Assembly (NCBI GenBank): GCA_002256005.1
Contig: NKIQ01000003.1
Coordinates: forward strand, 1 to 64,000
Length of the DNA: 64,000 bases
Source: Alphaproteobacteria bacterium PA4
GTDB lineage: Bacteria; Pseudomonadota; Alphaproteobacteria; Sphingomonadales; Sphingomonadaceae
Reading direction: 5' to 3'
The position numbers and the translations under genes were made by a program. The notes beneath the pieces were generated by a model, which saw only the letters and a list, made by a program, of their open reading frames with translations, searched no databases and was not told where the DNA came from. Position 1 is the first letter of the stretch. Each line of letters opens with the position of its first letter. Shown here piece by piece: positions 9,522 through 19,207 of the stretch.

Positions 9522-10238
9522 TCACGCCGCCACCCGCAACGCTGCGGCAAGATCGAGCCGGCCATCGTACAGCGCCCGCCCGGTGATCACGCCCTCGATA
9601 TTCGGCTGCCCGACCAGCGCCGCGATATCGTCCAGCCCGGCGACGCCGCCCGAAGCGATGACCGGCACCGGGCTGACCGCGGCCAGCGCCAGCGTCGCTT
9701 CCAGATTGACGCCCTTCAGCATGCCGTCGCGGCCGACATCGGTGAACAGCAGCGCCGCCACCCCGGCATCGGCAAAGCGCGCCGCCAGCTCGGCCACCGA
9801 CACCGTCGAGCGTTCCGCCCAGCCGCGCGTCGCCACCATGCCGTCCCGGGCATCGACGGCGACGACGATGCGGCCGGGATGGGCGCCGGCGACCTCGCGC
9901 ACCAGTTCGGGGTTTTCGAGCGCCGCCGTGCCCATCACCACGCGCCAGACGCCGGCGGCCAGCCAGGCTTCGACATGGGCGCGGCTGCGCACGCCGCCGC
10001 CGACCTGCACCCGCCCGCCGAAGCCGGCAATCGCGGCGTGCACGCCGTCACCATTGCGGCTGTCGCCGGCAAAGGCGCCGTCGAGGTCGACGACGTGCAG
10101 ATGGGTGGCACCGGCTGCCGCGAACACCGCCGCCTGGGCGCCGGGATCATCGGCATAGATGGTGGCGCGGTCCATATCGCCCTCGGCCAGCCGCACGCAC
10201 TGGCCGCCCTTCAGGTCGATGGCGGGGAAAATGATCAC
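9522..10238 (-). CDS. hisA: Phosphoribosylformimino-AICAR ribotide isomerase
   Basis: 238 residues from GTG 10238. The open frame extends to 10361, but the family begins MIIFPAIDLKGGQCVRL, which fixes the GTG. Isomerises ProFAR to PRFAR. TIM barrel with catalytic Asp in [38 protein letters not shown] (second Asp) and PVIASGGVAG. The GTG overlaps the hisH TGA as GTGA, so it is translationally coupled even though a repeat has moved into the hisH 3' end. Confidence 0.96.
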   Translation of the reverse strand: MIIFPAIDLKGGQCVRLAEGDMDRATIYADDPGAQAAVFAAAGATHLHVVDLDGAFAGDSRNGDGVHAAIAGFGGRVQVGGGVRSRAHVEAWLAAGVWRVVMGTAALENPELVREVAGAHPGRIVVAVDARDGMVATRGWAERSTVSVAELAARFADAGVAALLFTDVGRDGMLKGVNLEATLALAAVSPVPVIASGGVAGLDDIAALVGQPNIEGVITGRALYDGRLDLAAALRVAA

Positions 10239-10963
10239 AGGCTCCCCCGCCCTGCAAGGGAGGGGGCTGGGGGGAGGGTGTTCACCGCGTTTCGTCCTTC
10301 GCCAACAGAGAGACCCTCCCCCCGGCCCCCTCCCTGAGAGGGAGGGGGAGAGGTGAGCCAATTCTTCAGGAACGCCAGCCCATAGGCCTGGCTCTTTTCC
10401 GGGTGGAACTGCACGCCGGTGATGTTGCCGCGCGCGACGATGGCGGGAAAGGCGCCGCCATGGTCGCTGGTCGCCCGCACATCGGCCGGGTCTTCGGGGT
10501 CGAAGCGATAGCTGTGGACGAAATAGGCATGGCCCTCGGCAACGCCGCTGGCGTTCGCCGCCGTCACGCGGTTCCAGCCCATGTGCGGGATTTTCAGCGC
10601 CGGATCGGCGGGCGTCAGCCGTGTGACGATGCCGGGCAACCAGCCCAACCCCTGATGGACGCCATGTTCATGGCCAACGCTCGCCAGCAGCTGCATGCCG
10701 ACGCAGATGCCGAGGAAGGGCGTGCCGCGCTGGTTCACCGCCTCGTCGAGCGCTGCTTCGATGCCTGTCCGTTCGCGCAGCTGGCGGATGCACTGGGCAA
10801 AGGCACCCACGCCGGGCAGCACAATCCGGTCAGCCGTGGCGATGGTGGCGGGATCATCGCTCACCACGACATCGGCCCCGGCCCGCGCCAGCGCTCGCGC
10901 GGCAGAGCGCAAATTGCCGGCGCCATAATCCACCACCGCCACCCGCGAGCTGCCGACCGTCAT
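10235..10963 (-). CDS. hisH: Imidazole glycerol phosphate synthase glutaminase subunit, with repeat-encoded tail
   Basis: 242 residues from ATG 10963. Class I glutamine amidotransferase that feeds ammonia to HisF. Seen: VVDYGAGNLRS, the oxyanion strand VLPGVGAF, nucleophile Cys in FLGICVGMQLL, and His-Glu in GVQFHPEKSQ. The normal fold ends at about GLAFLKNWL (near 10352). The last ~38 residues are Pro/Gly-rich and come from the palindromic repeat, so the protein is longer than the usual ~200-205 residues. Stop TGA overlaps the hisA GTG. Whether the tail affects HisF docking is not known. The opposite-strand PEP-CTERM gene starts 212 bases upstream. Confidence 0.95.
   Translation of the reverse strand: MTVGSSRVAVVDYGAGNLRSAARALARAGADVVVSDDPATIATADRIVLPGVGAFAQCIRQLRERTGIEAALDEAVNQRGTPFLGICVGMQLLASVGHEHGVHQGLGWLPGIVTRLTPADPALKIPHMGWNRVTAANASGVAEGHAYFVHSYRFDPEDPADVRATSDHGGAFPAIVARGNITGVQFHPEKSQAYGLAFLKNWLTSPPPSQGGGRGEGLSVGEGRNAVNTLPPAPSLAGRGSL
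10251..10352. repeat. Palindromic repeat element inserted in the 3' end of hisH
   Basis: Imperfect inverted repeat with arms 10258-10279 (GGGAGGGGGCTGGGGGGAGG...) and 10313-10334, joined by a variable loop. This is a GC-rich intergenic repeat type, but here it lies inside the hisH reading frame. It encodes the terminal TSPPPSQGGGRGEGLSV...NTLPPAPSLAGRG part of HisH. Related but not identical to the elements at 28022 and 33507. Confidence 0.88.
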
Positions 10964-11175
10964 GGTCGACCGATCGGGCAATGCCGCGCCCGCGAGGGAA
11001 TCAAGGCTGGTGTCATGCAGCGGCGGGTAATGCATCGCCCCGGCGGGGGCAAGACAACGATGCTGCGACCAACATGCAACCGAAAAACGCGGCATTTTGC
11101 GTTGCCATGGCATTGGCCGTGCCATTATCGAGCAAACTGCGGACTATTGAGAACCGCCAAAAACAGGGAGTATCC

Positions 11176-11715
11176 ATGAAGCCGTTCGTCTTTATCGCCA
11201 GCCTTGTTGCAGCCGTGTCTGCCATGCCTGCCGGTGCTACCACCTATGTGTTCAGCTATATTTCGACCGCCGGTGTGCTTGCCGGCACGCTCGAAGGCAC
11301 GTTGCAGGCTGACAACAACCGCATTTTCGTGCAGAACTTCACCAGCCTGACGTTCAACGGTGCCGCGCGCGCGGCGTTTCCGTTCATCAACAATTTTTCG
11401 GCGCATTTCTTTGGTTCGACGAACCAGTCGGTTGTCTCGCTGGATGGCACCAACATGAACGTGATCGCATGCCTCGACTCCGGCTGCGTTCCCGACGATG
11501 CCTTCTTTGCGTTCGACCCGTTCGAACGCTTTGGCGTGGCTTACTTCTCGTCCGGGTTCGGCTTTGGCGAGGCATCGGAAGCGTACAGCGCCGCAAACTG
11601 GTCGATTTCGACGGTCGCCACCGTTCCCGAGCCGGCCAGTTGGGCGATGCTGATCGCCGGCTTTGGCCTGGCCGGGGCCGTGCAGCGCCGGCGGCGCGCA
11701 AACGTGCCGGCCTGA
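11176..11715 (+). CDS. PEP-CTERM sorting-domain protein (paralog 1)
   Basis: 179 residues from ATG 11176, with CAGGGAG 5 bases upstream. Signal peptide MKPFVFIASLVAAVSAMPAGA, a Thr/Asn/Phe-rich secreted body, and a C-terminal [17 protein letters not shown] helix followed by RRRR, the PEP-CTERM signal cleaved by exosortases during export, usually in EPS producers. It is a paralog of the gene at 12585: both share [20 protein letters not shown] near the start and NWS before the PEP motif. It sits on the opposite strand between hisB and hisH, separating what is usually one operon. The role of the mature protein is unknown; no exosortase gene is in the window. Confidence 0.9.
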   Translation: MKPFVFIASLVAAVSAMPAGATTYVFSYISTAGVLAGTLEGTLQADNNRIFVQNFTSLTFNGAARAAFPFINNFSAHFFGSTNQSVVSLDGTNMNVIACLDSGCVPDDAFFAFDPFERFGVAYFSSGFGFGEASEAYSAANWSISTVATVPEPASWAMLIAGFGLAGAVQRRRRANVPA

Positions 11716-11739
11716 ACCGGCACGGGCCGCATCATGACA

Positions 11740-11764
11740 GGGCGGCGCCACTGCGGCGCCGCCC
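11740..11764. terminator. GC-rich hairpin between PEP-CTERM gene and hisB
   Basis: GGGCGGCGCC and GGCGCCGCCC (10 bp, perfect) around an ACTGC loop, between the convergent ends of the PEP-CTERM gene and hisB. There is no T-run, so termination is plausible but not certain. Confidence 0.5.
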
Positions 11765-11778
11765 GACTGCGGTCGACC

Positions 11779-12372
11779 CTAGCCCAGGCTGCCCTTGGTC
11801 GATGGGATCGCATCCGCCTTGCGCGCATCGATGGCCACCGCCGCCCGCAGTGCCCGCGCCACACCCTTGAAGCAGCTTTCGGCGATATGGTGATTGTTGA
11901 CACCGTACAGCGTTTCGATGTGCAGGGTGATGCCGGCATTGCCGGCCAGGGCGGCGAAGAATTCCTTCACCATCTCCGTGTCCAGCTCGCCCAGCTTGGG
12001 CTGGCTGAACGAAGTGCGCCAGACCAGATAGGGCCGGCCCGAAATGTCGAGCGCCACCCGGGTCAGCGTTTCGTCCATCGGCACCAGGGCGTCGCCATAA
12101 CGGGTGATGCCCTTGCGCTCGCCCAGCGCCCTGGCGATCGCTTCGCCCAGCGCGATGCCGCAATCCTCGGTGGTGTGGTGGCCATCGATGTGCAGATCGC
12201 CCTTGGCGGTCAGATTGATGTCGATCAGCGAGTGCCGCGACAATTGCTCGAGCATGTGATCGAGAAAGCCGATGCCGGTCGCGACATGATAGACGCCGGT
12301 GCCGTCGAGATCGACGGTCACGTCGATGGCGGTTTCCTTGGTGGAACGGCTGACGGTGGCGGTGCGGCTCAT
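11779..12372 (-). CDS. hisB: Imidazoleglycerol-phosphate dehydratase
   Basis: 197 residues from ATG 12372; the frame is open further upstream but the family begins here ([14 protein letters not shown]). Dehydrates imidazole glycerol phosphate to imidazole acetol phosphate. The manganese-binding clusters are [28 protein letters not shown] and [13 protein letters not shown], with DISGRPYLV between. Monofunctional, without a phosphatase domain, which agrees with a separate hisN-type phosphatase at 28166. Cut off from hisH by an inverted PEP-CTERM gene. Confidence 0.97.
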   Translation of the reverse strand: MSRTATVSRSTKETAIDVTVDLDGTGVYHVATGIGFLDHMLEQLSRHSLIDINLTAKGDLHIDGHHTTEDCGIALGEAIARALGERKGITRYGDALVPMDETLTRVALDISGRPYLVWRTSFSQPKLGELDTEMVKEFFAALAGNAGITLHIETLYGVNNHHIAESCFKGVARALRAAVAIDARKADAIPSTKGSLG

Positions 12373-12584
12373 GGCGGCGCGGGGTAAAGCATCGGCGGCG
12401 TGGCTGCAAGCGAAGGCCATATTGGCGATGCGACAAAAAATCCCACAAAAACCCCAAAAAAGGCTGATTATTCTCTTGAACGGAAAAATAACGCGATTTA
12501 GGACCGCTTCGTTTCGGGATGGCGTTGGGGGGTGCAGGAGACGAAACGGAGTGTTTGGTTTCATATGCATCAAAGGGGAATTTT
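12373..12584. promoter_or_regulatory. Divergent promoter region hisB / PEP-CTERM 2, with phased A-tracts
   Basis: 212 bases, markedly AT-richer than its surroundings. Three A-runs at 12435-12440, 12447-12451 and 12456-12461 are spaced about 10-11 bp, and a fourth lies at 12484-12488, so mild DNA curvature is expected. I see no convincing -35/-10 pair. A good ribosome site (AAGGGGAA, 12573-12580) precedes the GTG at 12585. Confidence 0.45.
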
Positions 12585-13148
12585 GTGAAGAAGATCACAC
12601 TTGCCGCAGCCTTGCTGCTGGCAACAACGTCGGTTTCGGCGAATGCTGCTATCTTTAACTTTATCTATCTTCTCAACGGCAACACATTGGAAGGCCAGGT
12701 CGAAGGCATTCTGCAGGCCGATAATGATACGGTTGTCGTGTCGCAACTGCTGTCATCAAGCTATAATCTGAATGTCGGCATACCGCTGCCTTTCCTGGGC
12801 AGCGGCGCCAGCTATGCCAACGCTGTGACGGCAATCGATTTAAGCCAGCTCCTGACCGGAACGCCAAAATTGAGCCTGAGCGGCAACAACAATGATTTTC
12901 TGGCGTGCAATAATGTGGTGTGCGACGACGGATTTGCGTTCGTGCCGAGCCCAAACACGTTCCTGCCCTTTCCATTAGTGGCTTCGGGTATCACCTATGG
13001 CCAGACCTTGGATCTCTACAACGCGCAGAACTGGTCGATGTCGCTGGCGAATCCGGTGCCCGAACCGGCGAGCTGGGCGATGCTGATCGCCGGTTTCGGC
13101 CTCACCGGTGCTGCCATGCGCCGTCGCCGGGCGGTGGTTGCCGCCTGA
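12585..13148 (+). CDS. PEP-CTERM sorting-domain protein (paralog 2)
   Basis: 187 residues from GTG 12585. The open frame extends to 12519, but the signal peptide ([21 protein letters not shown]) and the AAGGGGAA ribosome site fix the GTG. Body of low-complexity secreted type ([18 protein letters not shown]), then [17 protein letters not shown] and RRRR at the C-terminus. Paralog of the gene at 11176; the two bracket hisB, suggesting duplication or insertion around it. Codon use is a little more AT-tolerant than that of the housekeeping neighbours. Followed by a strong terminator. Confidence 0.9.
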   Translation: MKKITLAAALLLATTSVSANAAIFNFIYLLNGNTLEGQVEGILQADNDTVVVSQLLSSSYNLNVGIPLPFLGSGASYANAVTAIDLSQLLTGTPKLSLSGNNNDFLACNNVVCDDGFAFVPSPNTFLPFPLVASGITYGQTLDLYNAQNWSMSLANPVPEPASWAMLIAGFGLTGAAMRRRRAVVAA

Positions 13149-13172
13149 GGCAACGCAGCCTTGCAGAAGGGG

Positions 13173-13202
13173 AACGGCGGTCCGCATGGGCCGCCGTTTT
13201 TC
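13173..13202 (+). terminator. Rho-independent terminator after PEP-CTERM 2
   Basis: AACGGCGG and CCGCCGTT arms extended by TCC/GGG with a GCAT loop, followed by TTTTT. It begins 24 bases after the gene stop. Confidence 0.85.
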
Positions 13203-13234
13203 GTTGGGGGGCGTGTCGGCCCCTGGCCGCAGGC

Positions 13235-13768
13235 TCAGCCGGTCGCCGCCGTCCGCGCCGCATCGGCGGCGCTCAGCACGTCCCAGGCCGCCTGCACGGC
13301 GCGGAAGCGCTCGGCCTTGGCGGCGTCATTGCCCGCCACATCGGGGTGGTTTTCCTTGGCGGCGGCGCGCCAGGCGGCCTTGATGGCCACCATGTCGGCA
13401 TCGGACTCCAGCCCCAGCACGGCGAGCGCGTCGAGCTCGGCACGGCTGCGGCTGCCGTCGCCGGGGCCGCCCCACTCCCAATGCGCGGCGCGCTTGTAGG
13501 TGCGCTGCGCATCCTCGCTGGCTTCGCGGGCGGCGGCCTCCTCGGGGCTCAGCCCGGCGAAATAATCCCAATTGGCATTGTATTCGGCGGCATGGGCTTC
13601 GCAGAAATACCAGCGTTCCGGGCGGTTGGGGGCCTTGGGCGCCGGCCGGTCACCCGGCTTGCCGCAGCCATGGCGGTCGCACAGTCGGATCTCGGCCGCG
13701 GCATTGCCGCTGCCATAGGGCCGCCAGCGCGGAAACCCCCAGTCATCGGTGCGCCGCGAACGGGCCAT
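13235..13768 (-). CDS. J-domain (DnaJ-like) protein
   Basis: 177 residues from ATG 13768. C-terminal J-domain: ALAVLGLESDADMVAIKAAW, then a NHPDVAGND loop carrying HPD, then RFRAVQAAWDVLS. The N-terminal half has Cys/His-containing stretches (RLCDRHGCGKPGDR, RWYFCEAHAAEYN) that could bind a metal. The J-domain would stimulate a DnaK partner's ATPase. Sphingomonads carry this architecture as an uncharacterised conserved protein. Divergent from the MFS gene, with starts 133 bases apart. Confidence 0.88.
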   Translation of the reverse strand: MARSRRTDDWGFPRWRPYGSGNAAAEIRLCDRHGCGKPGDRPAPKAPNRPERWYFCEAHAAEYNANWDYFAGLSPEEAAAREASEDAQRTYKRAAHWEWGGPGDGSRSRAELDALAVLGLESDADMVAIKAAWRAAAKENHPDVAGNDAAKAERFRAVQAAWDVLSAADAARTAATG

Positions 13769-13900
13769 GGCGTCGATTGCACTCCTGTTCTGCCGGCGAG
13801 TCGCGCCGGCATTCGTCCCACGAATGCGGCAGCGGCGGCGCGGCGTCCAGTCGAAAGCAGAGGATAGACGGCGCGGCAAAAGTGCGGAAAGGTTGCACCC

Positions 13901-15139
13901 ATGCTGGCCCTCATCGCTTCGCGCCGTTTCGGGCCGCTGTTCGTCACCCAGTTCCTGGGGGCGTTCAACGACAATCTGTTCAAGACGGCGTTCATCTTTC
14001 TCGTCACCTTCCACCTCGCCGCCGGCGACGCGGTGCGCGCTGCCACGCTGGCGACGGTGGCGACCGGCGTGTTCATCCTGCCCTTTCTGCTGTTTTCGGG
14101 GATTGCCGGCGAAATCGCCGATGCCCGCGACAAGGCGTGGATCGCTCAGCGCGTGAAGATCGCCGAAATCGCCTTCATGGCGCTGGGGCTGGCGGCGCTG
14201 GCGCTGGAGTCGATTCCGCTGGCCCTGGCGGTGATCTTCCTTATGGGCGTGCATTCCACCATCTTCGGCCCGGTCAAATACGCCATCCTGCCCCAGCATC
14301 TGGCGGCGGACGAGCTGCTGCTCGGCACCGGGCTGGTCGAGGGCGCAACCTTCGTCGCCATATTGCTCGGGCAGATATTGGGCGGCCTGCTGCCGGCGGG
14401 CATTGCCGGGCCGGCGGCGGTCGCCGTCGCGATCCTCGGCTGGCTGGTGTCGCGGGCGATTCCGCCGGCGCCGCCGGAGAGCGAGAGCGCCATCGACTGG
14501 AACCCGCTGACCAGCTCCCGCCGCGCGCTGGGCGGCGCCTTTGCCAGCCCGATGCTGCGCAACGCCACCATCTGCATCAGCTGGTTCTGGGCCTTGGGCG
14601 CCGTCTACACCAGCCAGTTCGTGCCGCTGGCGAAGAATGATCTGGGCGGCAGCGAAGGCGTCGCCACCCTGTTCCTCGCCGCCTTTTCGGTCGGCGTCGC
14701 CGCCGGCTCGGCTGGGGTCAGCCGGCTGCTCGGCGGGCGCGTGTCGACGCGGCTGGCGCCCTGGGCCGGGCTGGTGATGGCGGCGGCGGGCATCGACCTG
14801 TTCCTCGCCGAACGCAATTTCGGCGGCAGCGCCGGCGATGTCGCCAGCTTCCTCGGCCAGCCCGGCGGCTGGCGCGTGCTCGGCGATCTGCTGGTGCTGG
14901 CCATCGCCGGCGGCATCTTTTCGGTGCCGCTCTATGGCGTCCTCCAGACCGAAACGCCGGCCGGCGGCCGCTCGCGGGCGATCGCTGCCAACAATATCGT
15001 CAACGCCGGGTTCCAGGTGACGGCGGTGCTGGCCATCGGCGCCGCCATCGCCCGCGGCGCCGGCATCACCGCCGTGCTGCTGGCGGCGGGGCTGACCGTG
15101 CTGCTGTTGCTGCCATTGCTGCGGCGTCTGCCGCGCTGA
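13901..15139 (+). CDS. MFS transporter, lysophospholipid-transporter (LplT)-like
   Basis: 412 residues, about 12 hydrophobic segments. The opening [22 protein letters not shown] and the [13 protein letters not shown] motif after the fourth segment are the hallmark of the LplT branch, which flips lysophospholipids inward for re-acylation, often fused to or beside an acyltransferase (Aas). No acyltransferase neighbour or domain is present here, so substrate assignment is by similarity only. Located in the inner membrane. Confidence 0.85.
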   Translation: MLALIASRRFGPLFVTQFLGAFNDNLFKTAFIFLVTFHLAAGDAVRAATLATVATGVFILPFLLFSGIAGEIADARDKAWIAQRVKIAEIAFMALGLAALALESIPLALAVIFLMGVHSTIFGPVKYAILPQHLAADELLLGTGLVEGATFVAILLGQILGGLLPAGIAGPAAVAVAILGWLVSRAIPPAPPESESAIDWNPLTSSRRALGGAFASPMLRNATICISWFWALGAVYTSQFVPLAKNDLGGSEGVATLFLAAFSVGVAAGSAGVSRLLGGRVSTRLAPWAGLVMAAAGIDLFLAERNFGGSAGDVASFLGQPGGWRVLGDLLVLAIAGGIFSVPLYGVLQTETPAGGRSRAIAANNIVNAGFQVTAVLAIGAAIARGAGITAVLLAAGLTVLLLLPLLRRLPR

Positions 15140-15225
15140 ATGCAGCGGGCCGAACTGGACTTTTGCGGGTTACAAGGGCTACACGACAGGCTCGCCCTCT
15201 GAATCTGCCAGGACTGCCTGTTCCC

Positions 15226-16272
15226 ATGTCAAAAGTTGCGCTGATTACCGGTGTCACCGGCCAGGACGGGGCCTATCTGTCGGAATTGCTGCTGGGCAAG
15301 GGCTATGTCGTCCATGGCGTCAAGCGCCGGTCATCGTCGTTCAACACCGGCCGCATCGACCATCTCTACAAGGACCCGCACGAGGGCCACACCAATTTCC
15401 GCCTGCACCATGGCGATCTGACCGACGCCACCAACCTCATCCGGCTGGTGCAGGAAACCCGGCCCGACGAGATCTACAATCTGGCGGCGCAGAGCCATGT
15501 CCAGGTCAGTTTCGAAACGCCGGAATATACCGCCAACGCCGATGGCATCGGCACGCTGCGCCTGCTGGAGGCGATCCGCATCCTCGGCCTTGAAAAGACC
15601 ACGCGCTTCTACCAGGCGTCGACATCGGAACTCTACGGCCTTGTCCAGGCGGTGCCGCAGAACGAAACCACGCCCTTCTATCCGCGCTCGCCCTATGCCG
15701 CGGCCAAGCTCTATGCCTATTGGATCACGGTCAATTACCGCGAGGCCTATGGCATCCATGCCTCCAACGGCATCCTGTTCAACCATGAAAGCCCGTTGCG
15801 CGGCGAAACCTTCGTGACCCGGAAGATCACCCGCGCCGTCGCCGCCATCGAGGCGGGGACGCAGGCAAAGCTCTATCTCGGCAATCTCGATGCGCAGCGC
15901 GACTGGGGCCATGCCCGCGACTATGTCGAGGGCATGTGGCGCATCGTCCAGCATGCGACGGCGGAAGACTGGGTGCTGGCGACCGGCACGACGACGACGG
16001 TGCGCCGCTTCGTCGAACTGGCCTTTGCCGAAATCGGCCGCACGGTGGCATGGTCGGGCACGGGCGTCGACGAAACCGGGCGCTGTGCCCGCACCGGCGA
16101 GGTGCTGGTCGCCATCGATCCGCGCTATTTCCGCCCGACCGAGGTCGATCTGCTGCTTGGCGACCCATCGAAGGCGCGCGACAGGCTGGGCTGGACGCAC
16201 ACGACGACGATGGAACAGCTGGTCCGCGAAATGGTCGCCGCCGATCGCCAAGAGGCCGCGGGCGGGCGCTGA
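15226..16272 (+). CDS. gmd: GDP-mannose 4,6-dehydratase
   Basis: 348 residues from ATG 15226 (frame open from 15163, but the family starts [18 protein letters not shown]). Extended SDR: converts GDP-mannose to GDP-4-keto-6-deoxymannose. NADP site [10 protein letters not shown], then [36 protein letters not shown] and active-site [28 protein letters not shown] is a typical family signature. The stop overlaps the fcl ATG (TGATG), so the two are coupled. Provides the nucleotide sugar for the glycosyltransferase downstream. Confidence 0.97.
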   Translation: MSKVALITGVTGQDGAYLSELLLGKGYVVHGVKRRSSSFNTGRIDHLYKDPHEGHTNFRLHHGDLTDATNLIRLVQETRPDEIYNLAAQSHVQVSFETPEYTANADGIGTLRLLEAIRILGLEKTTRFYQASTSELYGLVQAVPQNETTPFYPRSPYAAAKLYAYWITVNYREAYGIHASNGILFNHESPLRGETFVTRKITRAVAAIEAGTQAKLYLGNLDAQRDWGHARDYVEGMWRIVQHATAEDWVLATGTTTTVRRFVELAFAEIGRTVAWSGTGVDETGRCARTGEVLVAIDPRYFRPTEVDLLLGDPSKARDRLGWTHTTTMEQLVREMVAADRQEAAGGR

Positions 16273-17213
16273 TGTTCGACCTTTCGGGCAAGCGCATCTG
16301 GGTGGCCGGGCATCGCGGCATGGTCGGCAGCGCGCTGGTGCGCCGGCTGGCCGCCGATGGCCATGCGGTGCTGACCGCCGATCGCGCCCGTGTCGACCTG
16401 ATGCGCCAGGCCGAGGTGGAAGCCTATGTGGCGGCGGAAAAGCCCGATGTCGTCATCATCGCGGCGGCGCGGGTCGGCGGCATTGCCGCCAATGCGGCGC
16501 GGCCGGTGGATTTCCTCCACGACAATCTGATGATCGAGGCCAATATCATGCGCGCCGCCGCCGAAGCCCGGGTGGCCAAGCTGCTGTTCCTCGGCTCCTC
16601 CTGCATCTACCCGCGCCTGGCGCCGCAACCGATGGCCGAGGATGCACTGCTGACCGGGCCATTGGAGCCGACCAACCAATGGTATGCCATCGCCAAGATC
16701 GCCGGCATCAAGCTGGCCGAGGCCTATCGCCAGCAATGGGGGCTGGATTTCATCAGCGCCATGCCGACCAACCTTTATGGCCCCGGCGACAATTACGATC
16801 TGGAATCGAGTCATGTCATCCCGGCGCTGATCCGCAAGGCGCTGGAGGCCCGCGACAGCGGTGCCGAAACCATGACCGTCTGGGGCAGCGGCACGCCGCT
16901 CCGGGAGTTCATGCATGTCGATGATCTCGCCGATGCGCTGGTCTTCCTGCTGCAACATTATTCGGCAGCGGAGCACATCAATGTCGGCACCGGGCAGGAG
17001 GTGACCATCGCCACCGTGGCGCAGACCATCGCCGACACGGTGGGCTTCACCGGCCGGCTGGTCTTCGATGCCAGCCGCCCCGATGGCACACCCCGGAAGT
17101 TGATGGACTCGCAGCGCCTGCTGGCGCTGGGCTGGGCGCCGCGCATCGGGCTGCGCGATGGCCTGGCCGATGCCTATCGTGCCTTTCAGGCCGGGAACGG
17201 CGCCGCGCGGTGA
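16272..17213 (+). CDS. fcl: GDP-L-fucose synthase
   Basis: 313 residues from ATG 16272. Epimerase-reductase making GDP-L-fucose from the Gmd product. [16 protein letters not shown] is the NADP site, followed by [25 protein letters not shown], the catalytic [19 protein letters not shown], and [11 protein letters not shown]. Coupled at both ends: TGATG with gmd and a GTGA overlap with the glycosyltransferase. The operon points to a fucose-containing surface polysaccharide. Confidence 0.97.
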   Translation: MFDLSGKRIWVAGHRGMVGSALVRRLAADGHAVLTADRARVDLMRQAEVEAYVAAEKPDVVIIAAARVGGIAANAARPVDFLHDNLMIEANIMRAAAEARVAKLLFLGSSCIYPRLAPQPMAEDALLTGPLEPTNQWYAIAKIAGIKLAEAYRQQWGLDFISAMPTNLYGPGDNYDLESSHVIPALIRKALEARDSGAETMTVWGSGTPLREFMHVDDLADALVFLLQHYSAAEHINVGTGQEVTIATVAQTIADTVGFTGRLVFDASRPDGTPRKLMDSQRLLALGWAPRIGLRDGLADAYRAFQAGNGAAR

Positions 17214-18022
17214 GGGTCAGCATCATCACCGTGGCCTATAAGGCGGCGGCGACGATCGGCGACACCTGTGCCGCGGTGGCGGCGCAGGACTGGCCCGACA
17301 TCGAACATATCATCATCGACGGTGCCTCCGGCGACGGCACCACGGACATTGTCGCGGCGACGGCCCGCCCCGGCCATATCTTCATCTGCGAGCCCGATGA
17401 CGGCCTCTATTTTGCGATGAACAAGGGGCTGGCGCTGGCGACCGGTGACCTCATCGGCTTTCTCAACGCCGATGATTTCTTCTGCCGCCGCGACGCCGTG
17501 CGGCTGCTGGTCGCAGCGGCACAGGCCGCGCCGGACGCCGATGCCGTGTCCGCCGCCGCCGTGAATGTGCGCGAGCATGACCCCTGGCAGCGCACCCGCA
17601 GCTATCCGCCGACGCCCTATGCGCCCTGGATGCTGCGCTTTGCCCATATGCCCTCGCACCTTGGCTTTTATGCCCGGCGCGCGGCGGTGGCGCGCGTGGG
17701 CCATTTCGATCCCGCCATCGGCATCGGTGCCGATTTCGACTGGATGGTGCGGTTTTTCGCCGTCGAAGGCCTGCGCGCCCAGCCGGTGCCACAGACCATC
17801 GTCAACATGCGCGATGGCGGCCTGACCAATCGCGGCTTTGACAGCCGGCGCCGTATCAATACCGAGGCACTGGCGACACTGCGCCATCATGGGCTGCTGG
17901 CGCTGACGCCGCTGGTCTGGGCCAAATATGTGGTGAAGGCCCTGCAGTTCGTGGTGCCGGCACGGGATTGGCCGCCGCCGCCGGACCTGCGCTGTGGCCC
18001 TGACCTGCCGGTCAGGGAATGA
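17210..18022 (+). CDS. Family 2 glycosyltransferase
   Basis: 270 residues from GTG 17210, which overlaps the fcl stop. GT-A fold: [20 protein letters not shown], then [14 protein letters not shown], a [21 protein letters not shown] block and the metal site LNADDFF. Short single-domain enzymes of this kind add one sugar to an exopolysaccharide or O-antigen repeat. The operon suggests fucose as donor sugar, by context only. Its 3' end overlaps the convergent antiporter gene by 11 bases. Confidence 0.9.
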   Translation: MRVSIITVAYKAAATIGDTCAAVAAQDWPDIEHIIIDGASGDGTTDIVAATARPGHIFICEPDDGLYFAMNKGLALATGDLIGFLNADDFFCRRDAVRLLVAAAQAAPDADAVSAAAVNVREHDPWQRTRSYPPTPYAPWMLRFAHMPSHLGFYARRAAVARVGHFDPAIGIGADFDWMVRFFAVEGLRAQPVPQTIVNMRDGGLTNRGFDSRRRINTEALATLRHHGLLALTPLVWAKYVVKALQFVVPARDWPPPPDLRCGPDLPVRE

Positions 18023-19106
18023 TGACGAGGAAGATATAGGTCGCAAAGACGACGAGGTGGACGACGCCGTTGAGGATGGTCGTGCGCCCGGTGCGCAGCG
18101 ACAGCGAGGCGAGCAGCAGCGAGAGGATCAGCAGCAGCACATCCTCCGAATCCAGCCCCAGGGTCAGCGGGAAGCCGAGCAGCAGCGAGACCAGCGCCAC
18201 GGCCGGGATGGTGAGGCCGATCGAGGCCAGCGCCGAGCCGAGCGCGAGGTTCAAGCTGTCCTGCAAGCGATCGGCGCGGGCCGCGCGCACCGCCGCCAGC
18301 CCTTCCGGCAGCAGCACGATGCCGGCGATGATGACGCCGACCAGCGCCTGCGGCGCACCCAGCGCGGCGACGCCGGCCTCGATGGCCGGGGCCAGCGCCT
18401 TGCCGATCATGACGACGCCGACTAGCGCCGCGACCAGCAGCCCGGCGGCGGCGAGCGCGGTGCTGTTCGCCGGCGGCGCGGCATGGCTGCCCGGCGCCGC
18501 GGCGGGATCGAGGAAATAGTCGCGGTGGCGGACGGTCTGCACGAAGACGAAGGTGAGGTAGAGGATGACCGAGATCACCGCCACGAACGCCAGCTGGCTG
18601 GGCGCATAGGTCGGCCCCGGCGTCGTCAGCGTCTGGTTGGGCAGGATCATCGTCAGGATGGTCAGCGGGATCAGCACGGTCAGCGCCGCACTGGCGCCCG
18701 ACAGATTGTAGCTCTGCTCACCAAAGCGGGTGCCGCCGACCAGCAGACACAGGCCGACAATGCCATTGAGGATGATCATCACCGCAGCGAACACCGTGTC
18801 GCGCGCCAGTTCGGTCGACTCCGTGCCGCCGGCGATCATCAGCGACACGATCAGCGCCACCTCGATCGTCGTCACCGCCAGCGCCAGCACCAGCGTGCCA
18901 TAGGGCTCGCCGATGCGATGCGCGATGACCTCGGCATGATGCACCGCCGACAGCACGGCGACGATCAGCACCGGCGCCAGCAGCAGCGGCGGCAGTTCGA
19001 CATGCAGCAGCTTCAGCCCGGCGATGGCCAGCGCCACCAGCGGCGCCGCCCAGGCCCAGAGCGGCAGGCCGAGCGGCCCGGCATGGGTGTGGGTTGCGGC
19101 AGTCAT
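18012..19106 (-). CDS. Ca2+/H+ antiporter, ChaA family
   Basis: 364 residues, about 11 transmembrane segments. The two alpha-repeats of the cation/Ca2+ exchanger family are visible: AVTTIEVALIVSLMI in the first half and GIVLLPEGLAAVRAARADRL with SLNLALGSALASIGLTIP in the second. A short His-containing N-terminus (MTAATHTHAG) may touch metal. Family function: calcium, sodium or potassium extrusion driven by the proton gradient at the inner membrane. Which cation is used cannot be told from sequence. Confidence 0.9.
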   Translation of the reverse strand: MTAATHTHAGPLGLPLWAWAAPLVALAIAGLKLLHVELPPLLLAPVLIVAVLSAVHHAEVIAHRIGEPYGTLVLALAVTTIEVALIVSLMIAGGTESTELARDTVFAAVMIILNGIVGLCLLVGGTRFGEQSYNLSGASAALTVLIPLTILTMILPNQTLTTPGPTYAPSQLAFVAVISVILYLTFVFVQTVRHRDYFLDPAAAPGSHAAPPANSTALAAAGLLVAALVGVVMIGKALAPAIEAGVAALGAPQALVGVIIAGIVLLPEGLAAVRAARADRLQDSLNLALGSALASIGLTIPAVALVSLLLGFPLTLGLDSEDVLLLILSLLLASLSLRTGRTTILNGVVHLVVFATYIFLVIIP

Positions 19107-19172
19107 GGTGTCAGGTCCGTCAGCATGACCGCCTCATGCCGGGTCGGCGCGAAAAAGGCGAGAGGGCGCGAC

Positions 19173-19199
19173 ACTCCCTCCCCGCAAGGGGGAGGGAGT
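19173..19199. repeat. GGGAGGG-family hairpin
   Basis: ACTCCCTCCCC and GGGGAGGGAGT arms around GCAAG, in the 101-base gap between the alkylsulfatase stop and the antiporter start. Confidence 0.75.
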
Positions 19200-19207
19200 C
19201 GCTTCCT

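Noticed and set aside
15140-15225. GTAACC on the minus strand near 15168 as a further sigma site
   Set aside because: The downstream box is CGGC at 15 bases, not CGAA at 16, and it points into the MFS gene end. Sites near 48098, 51140 and 54040 fail likewise.
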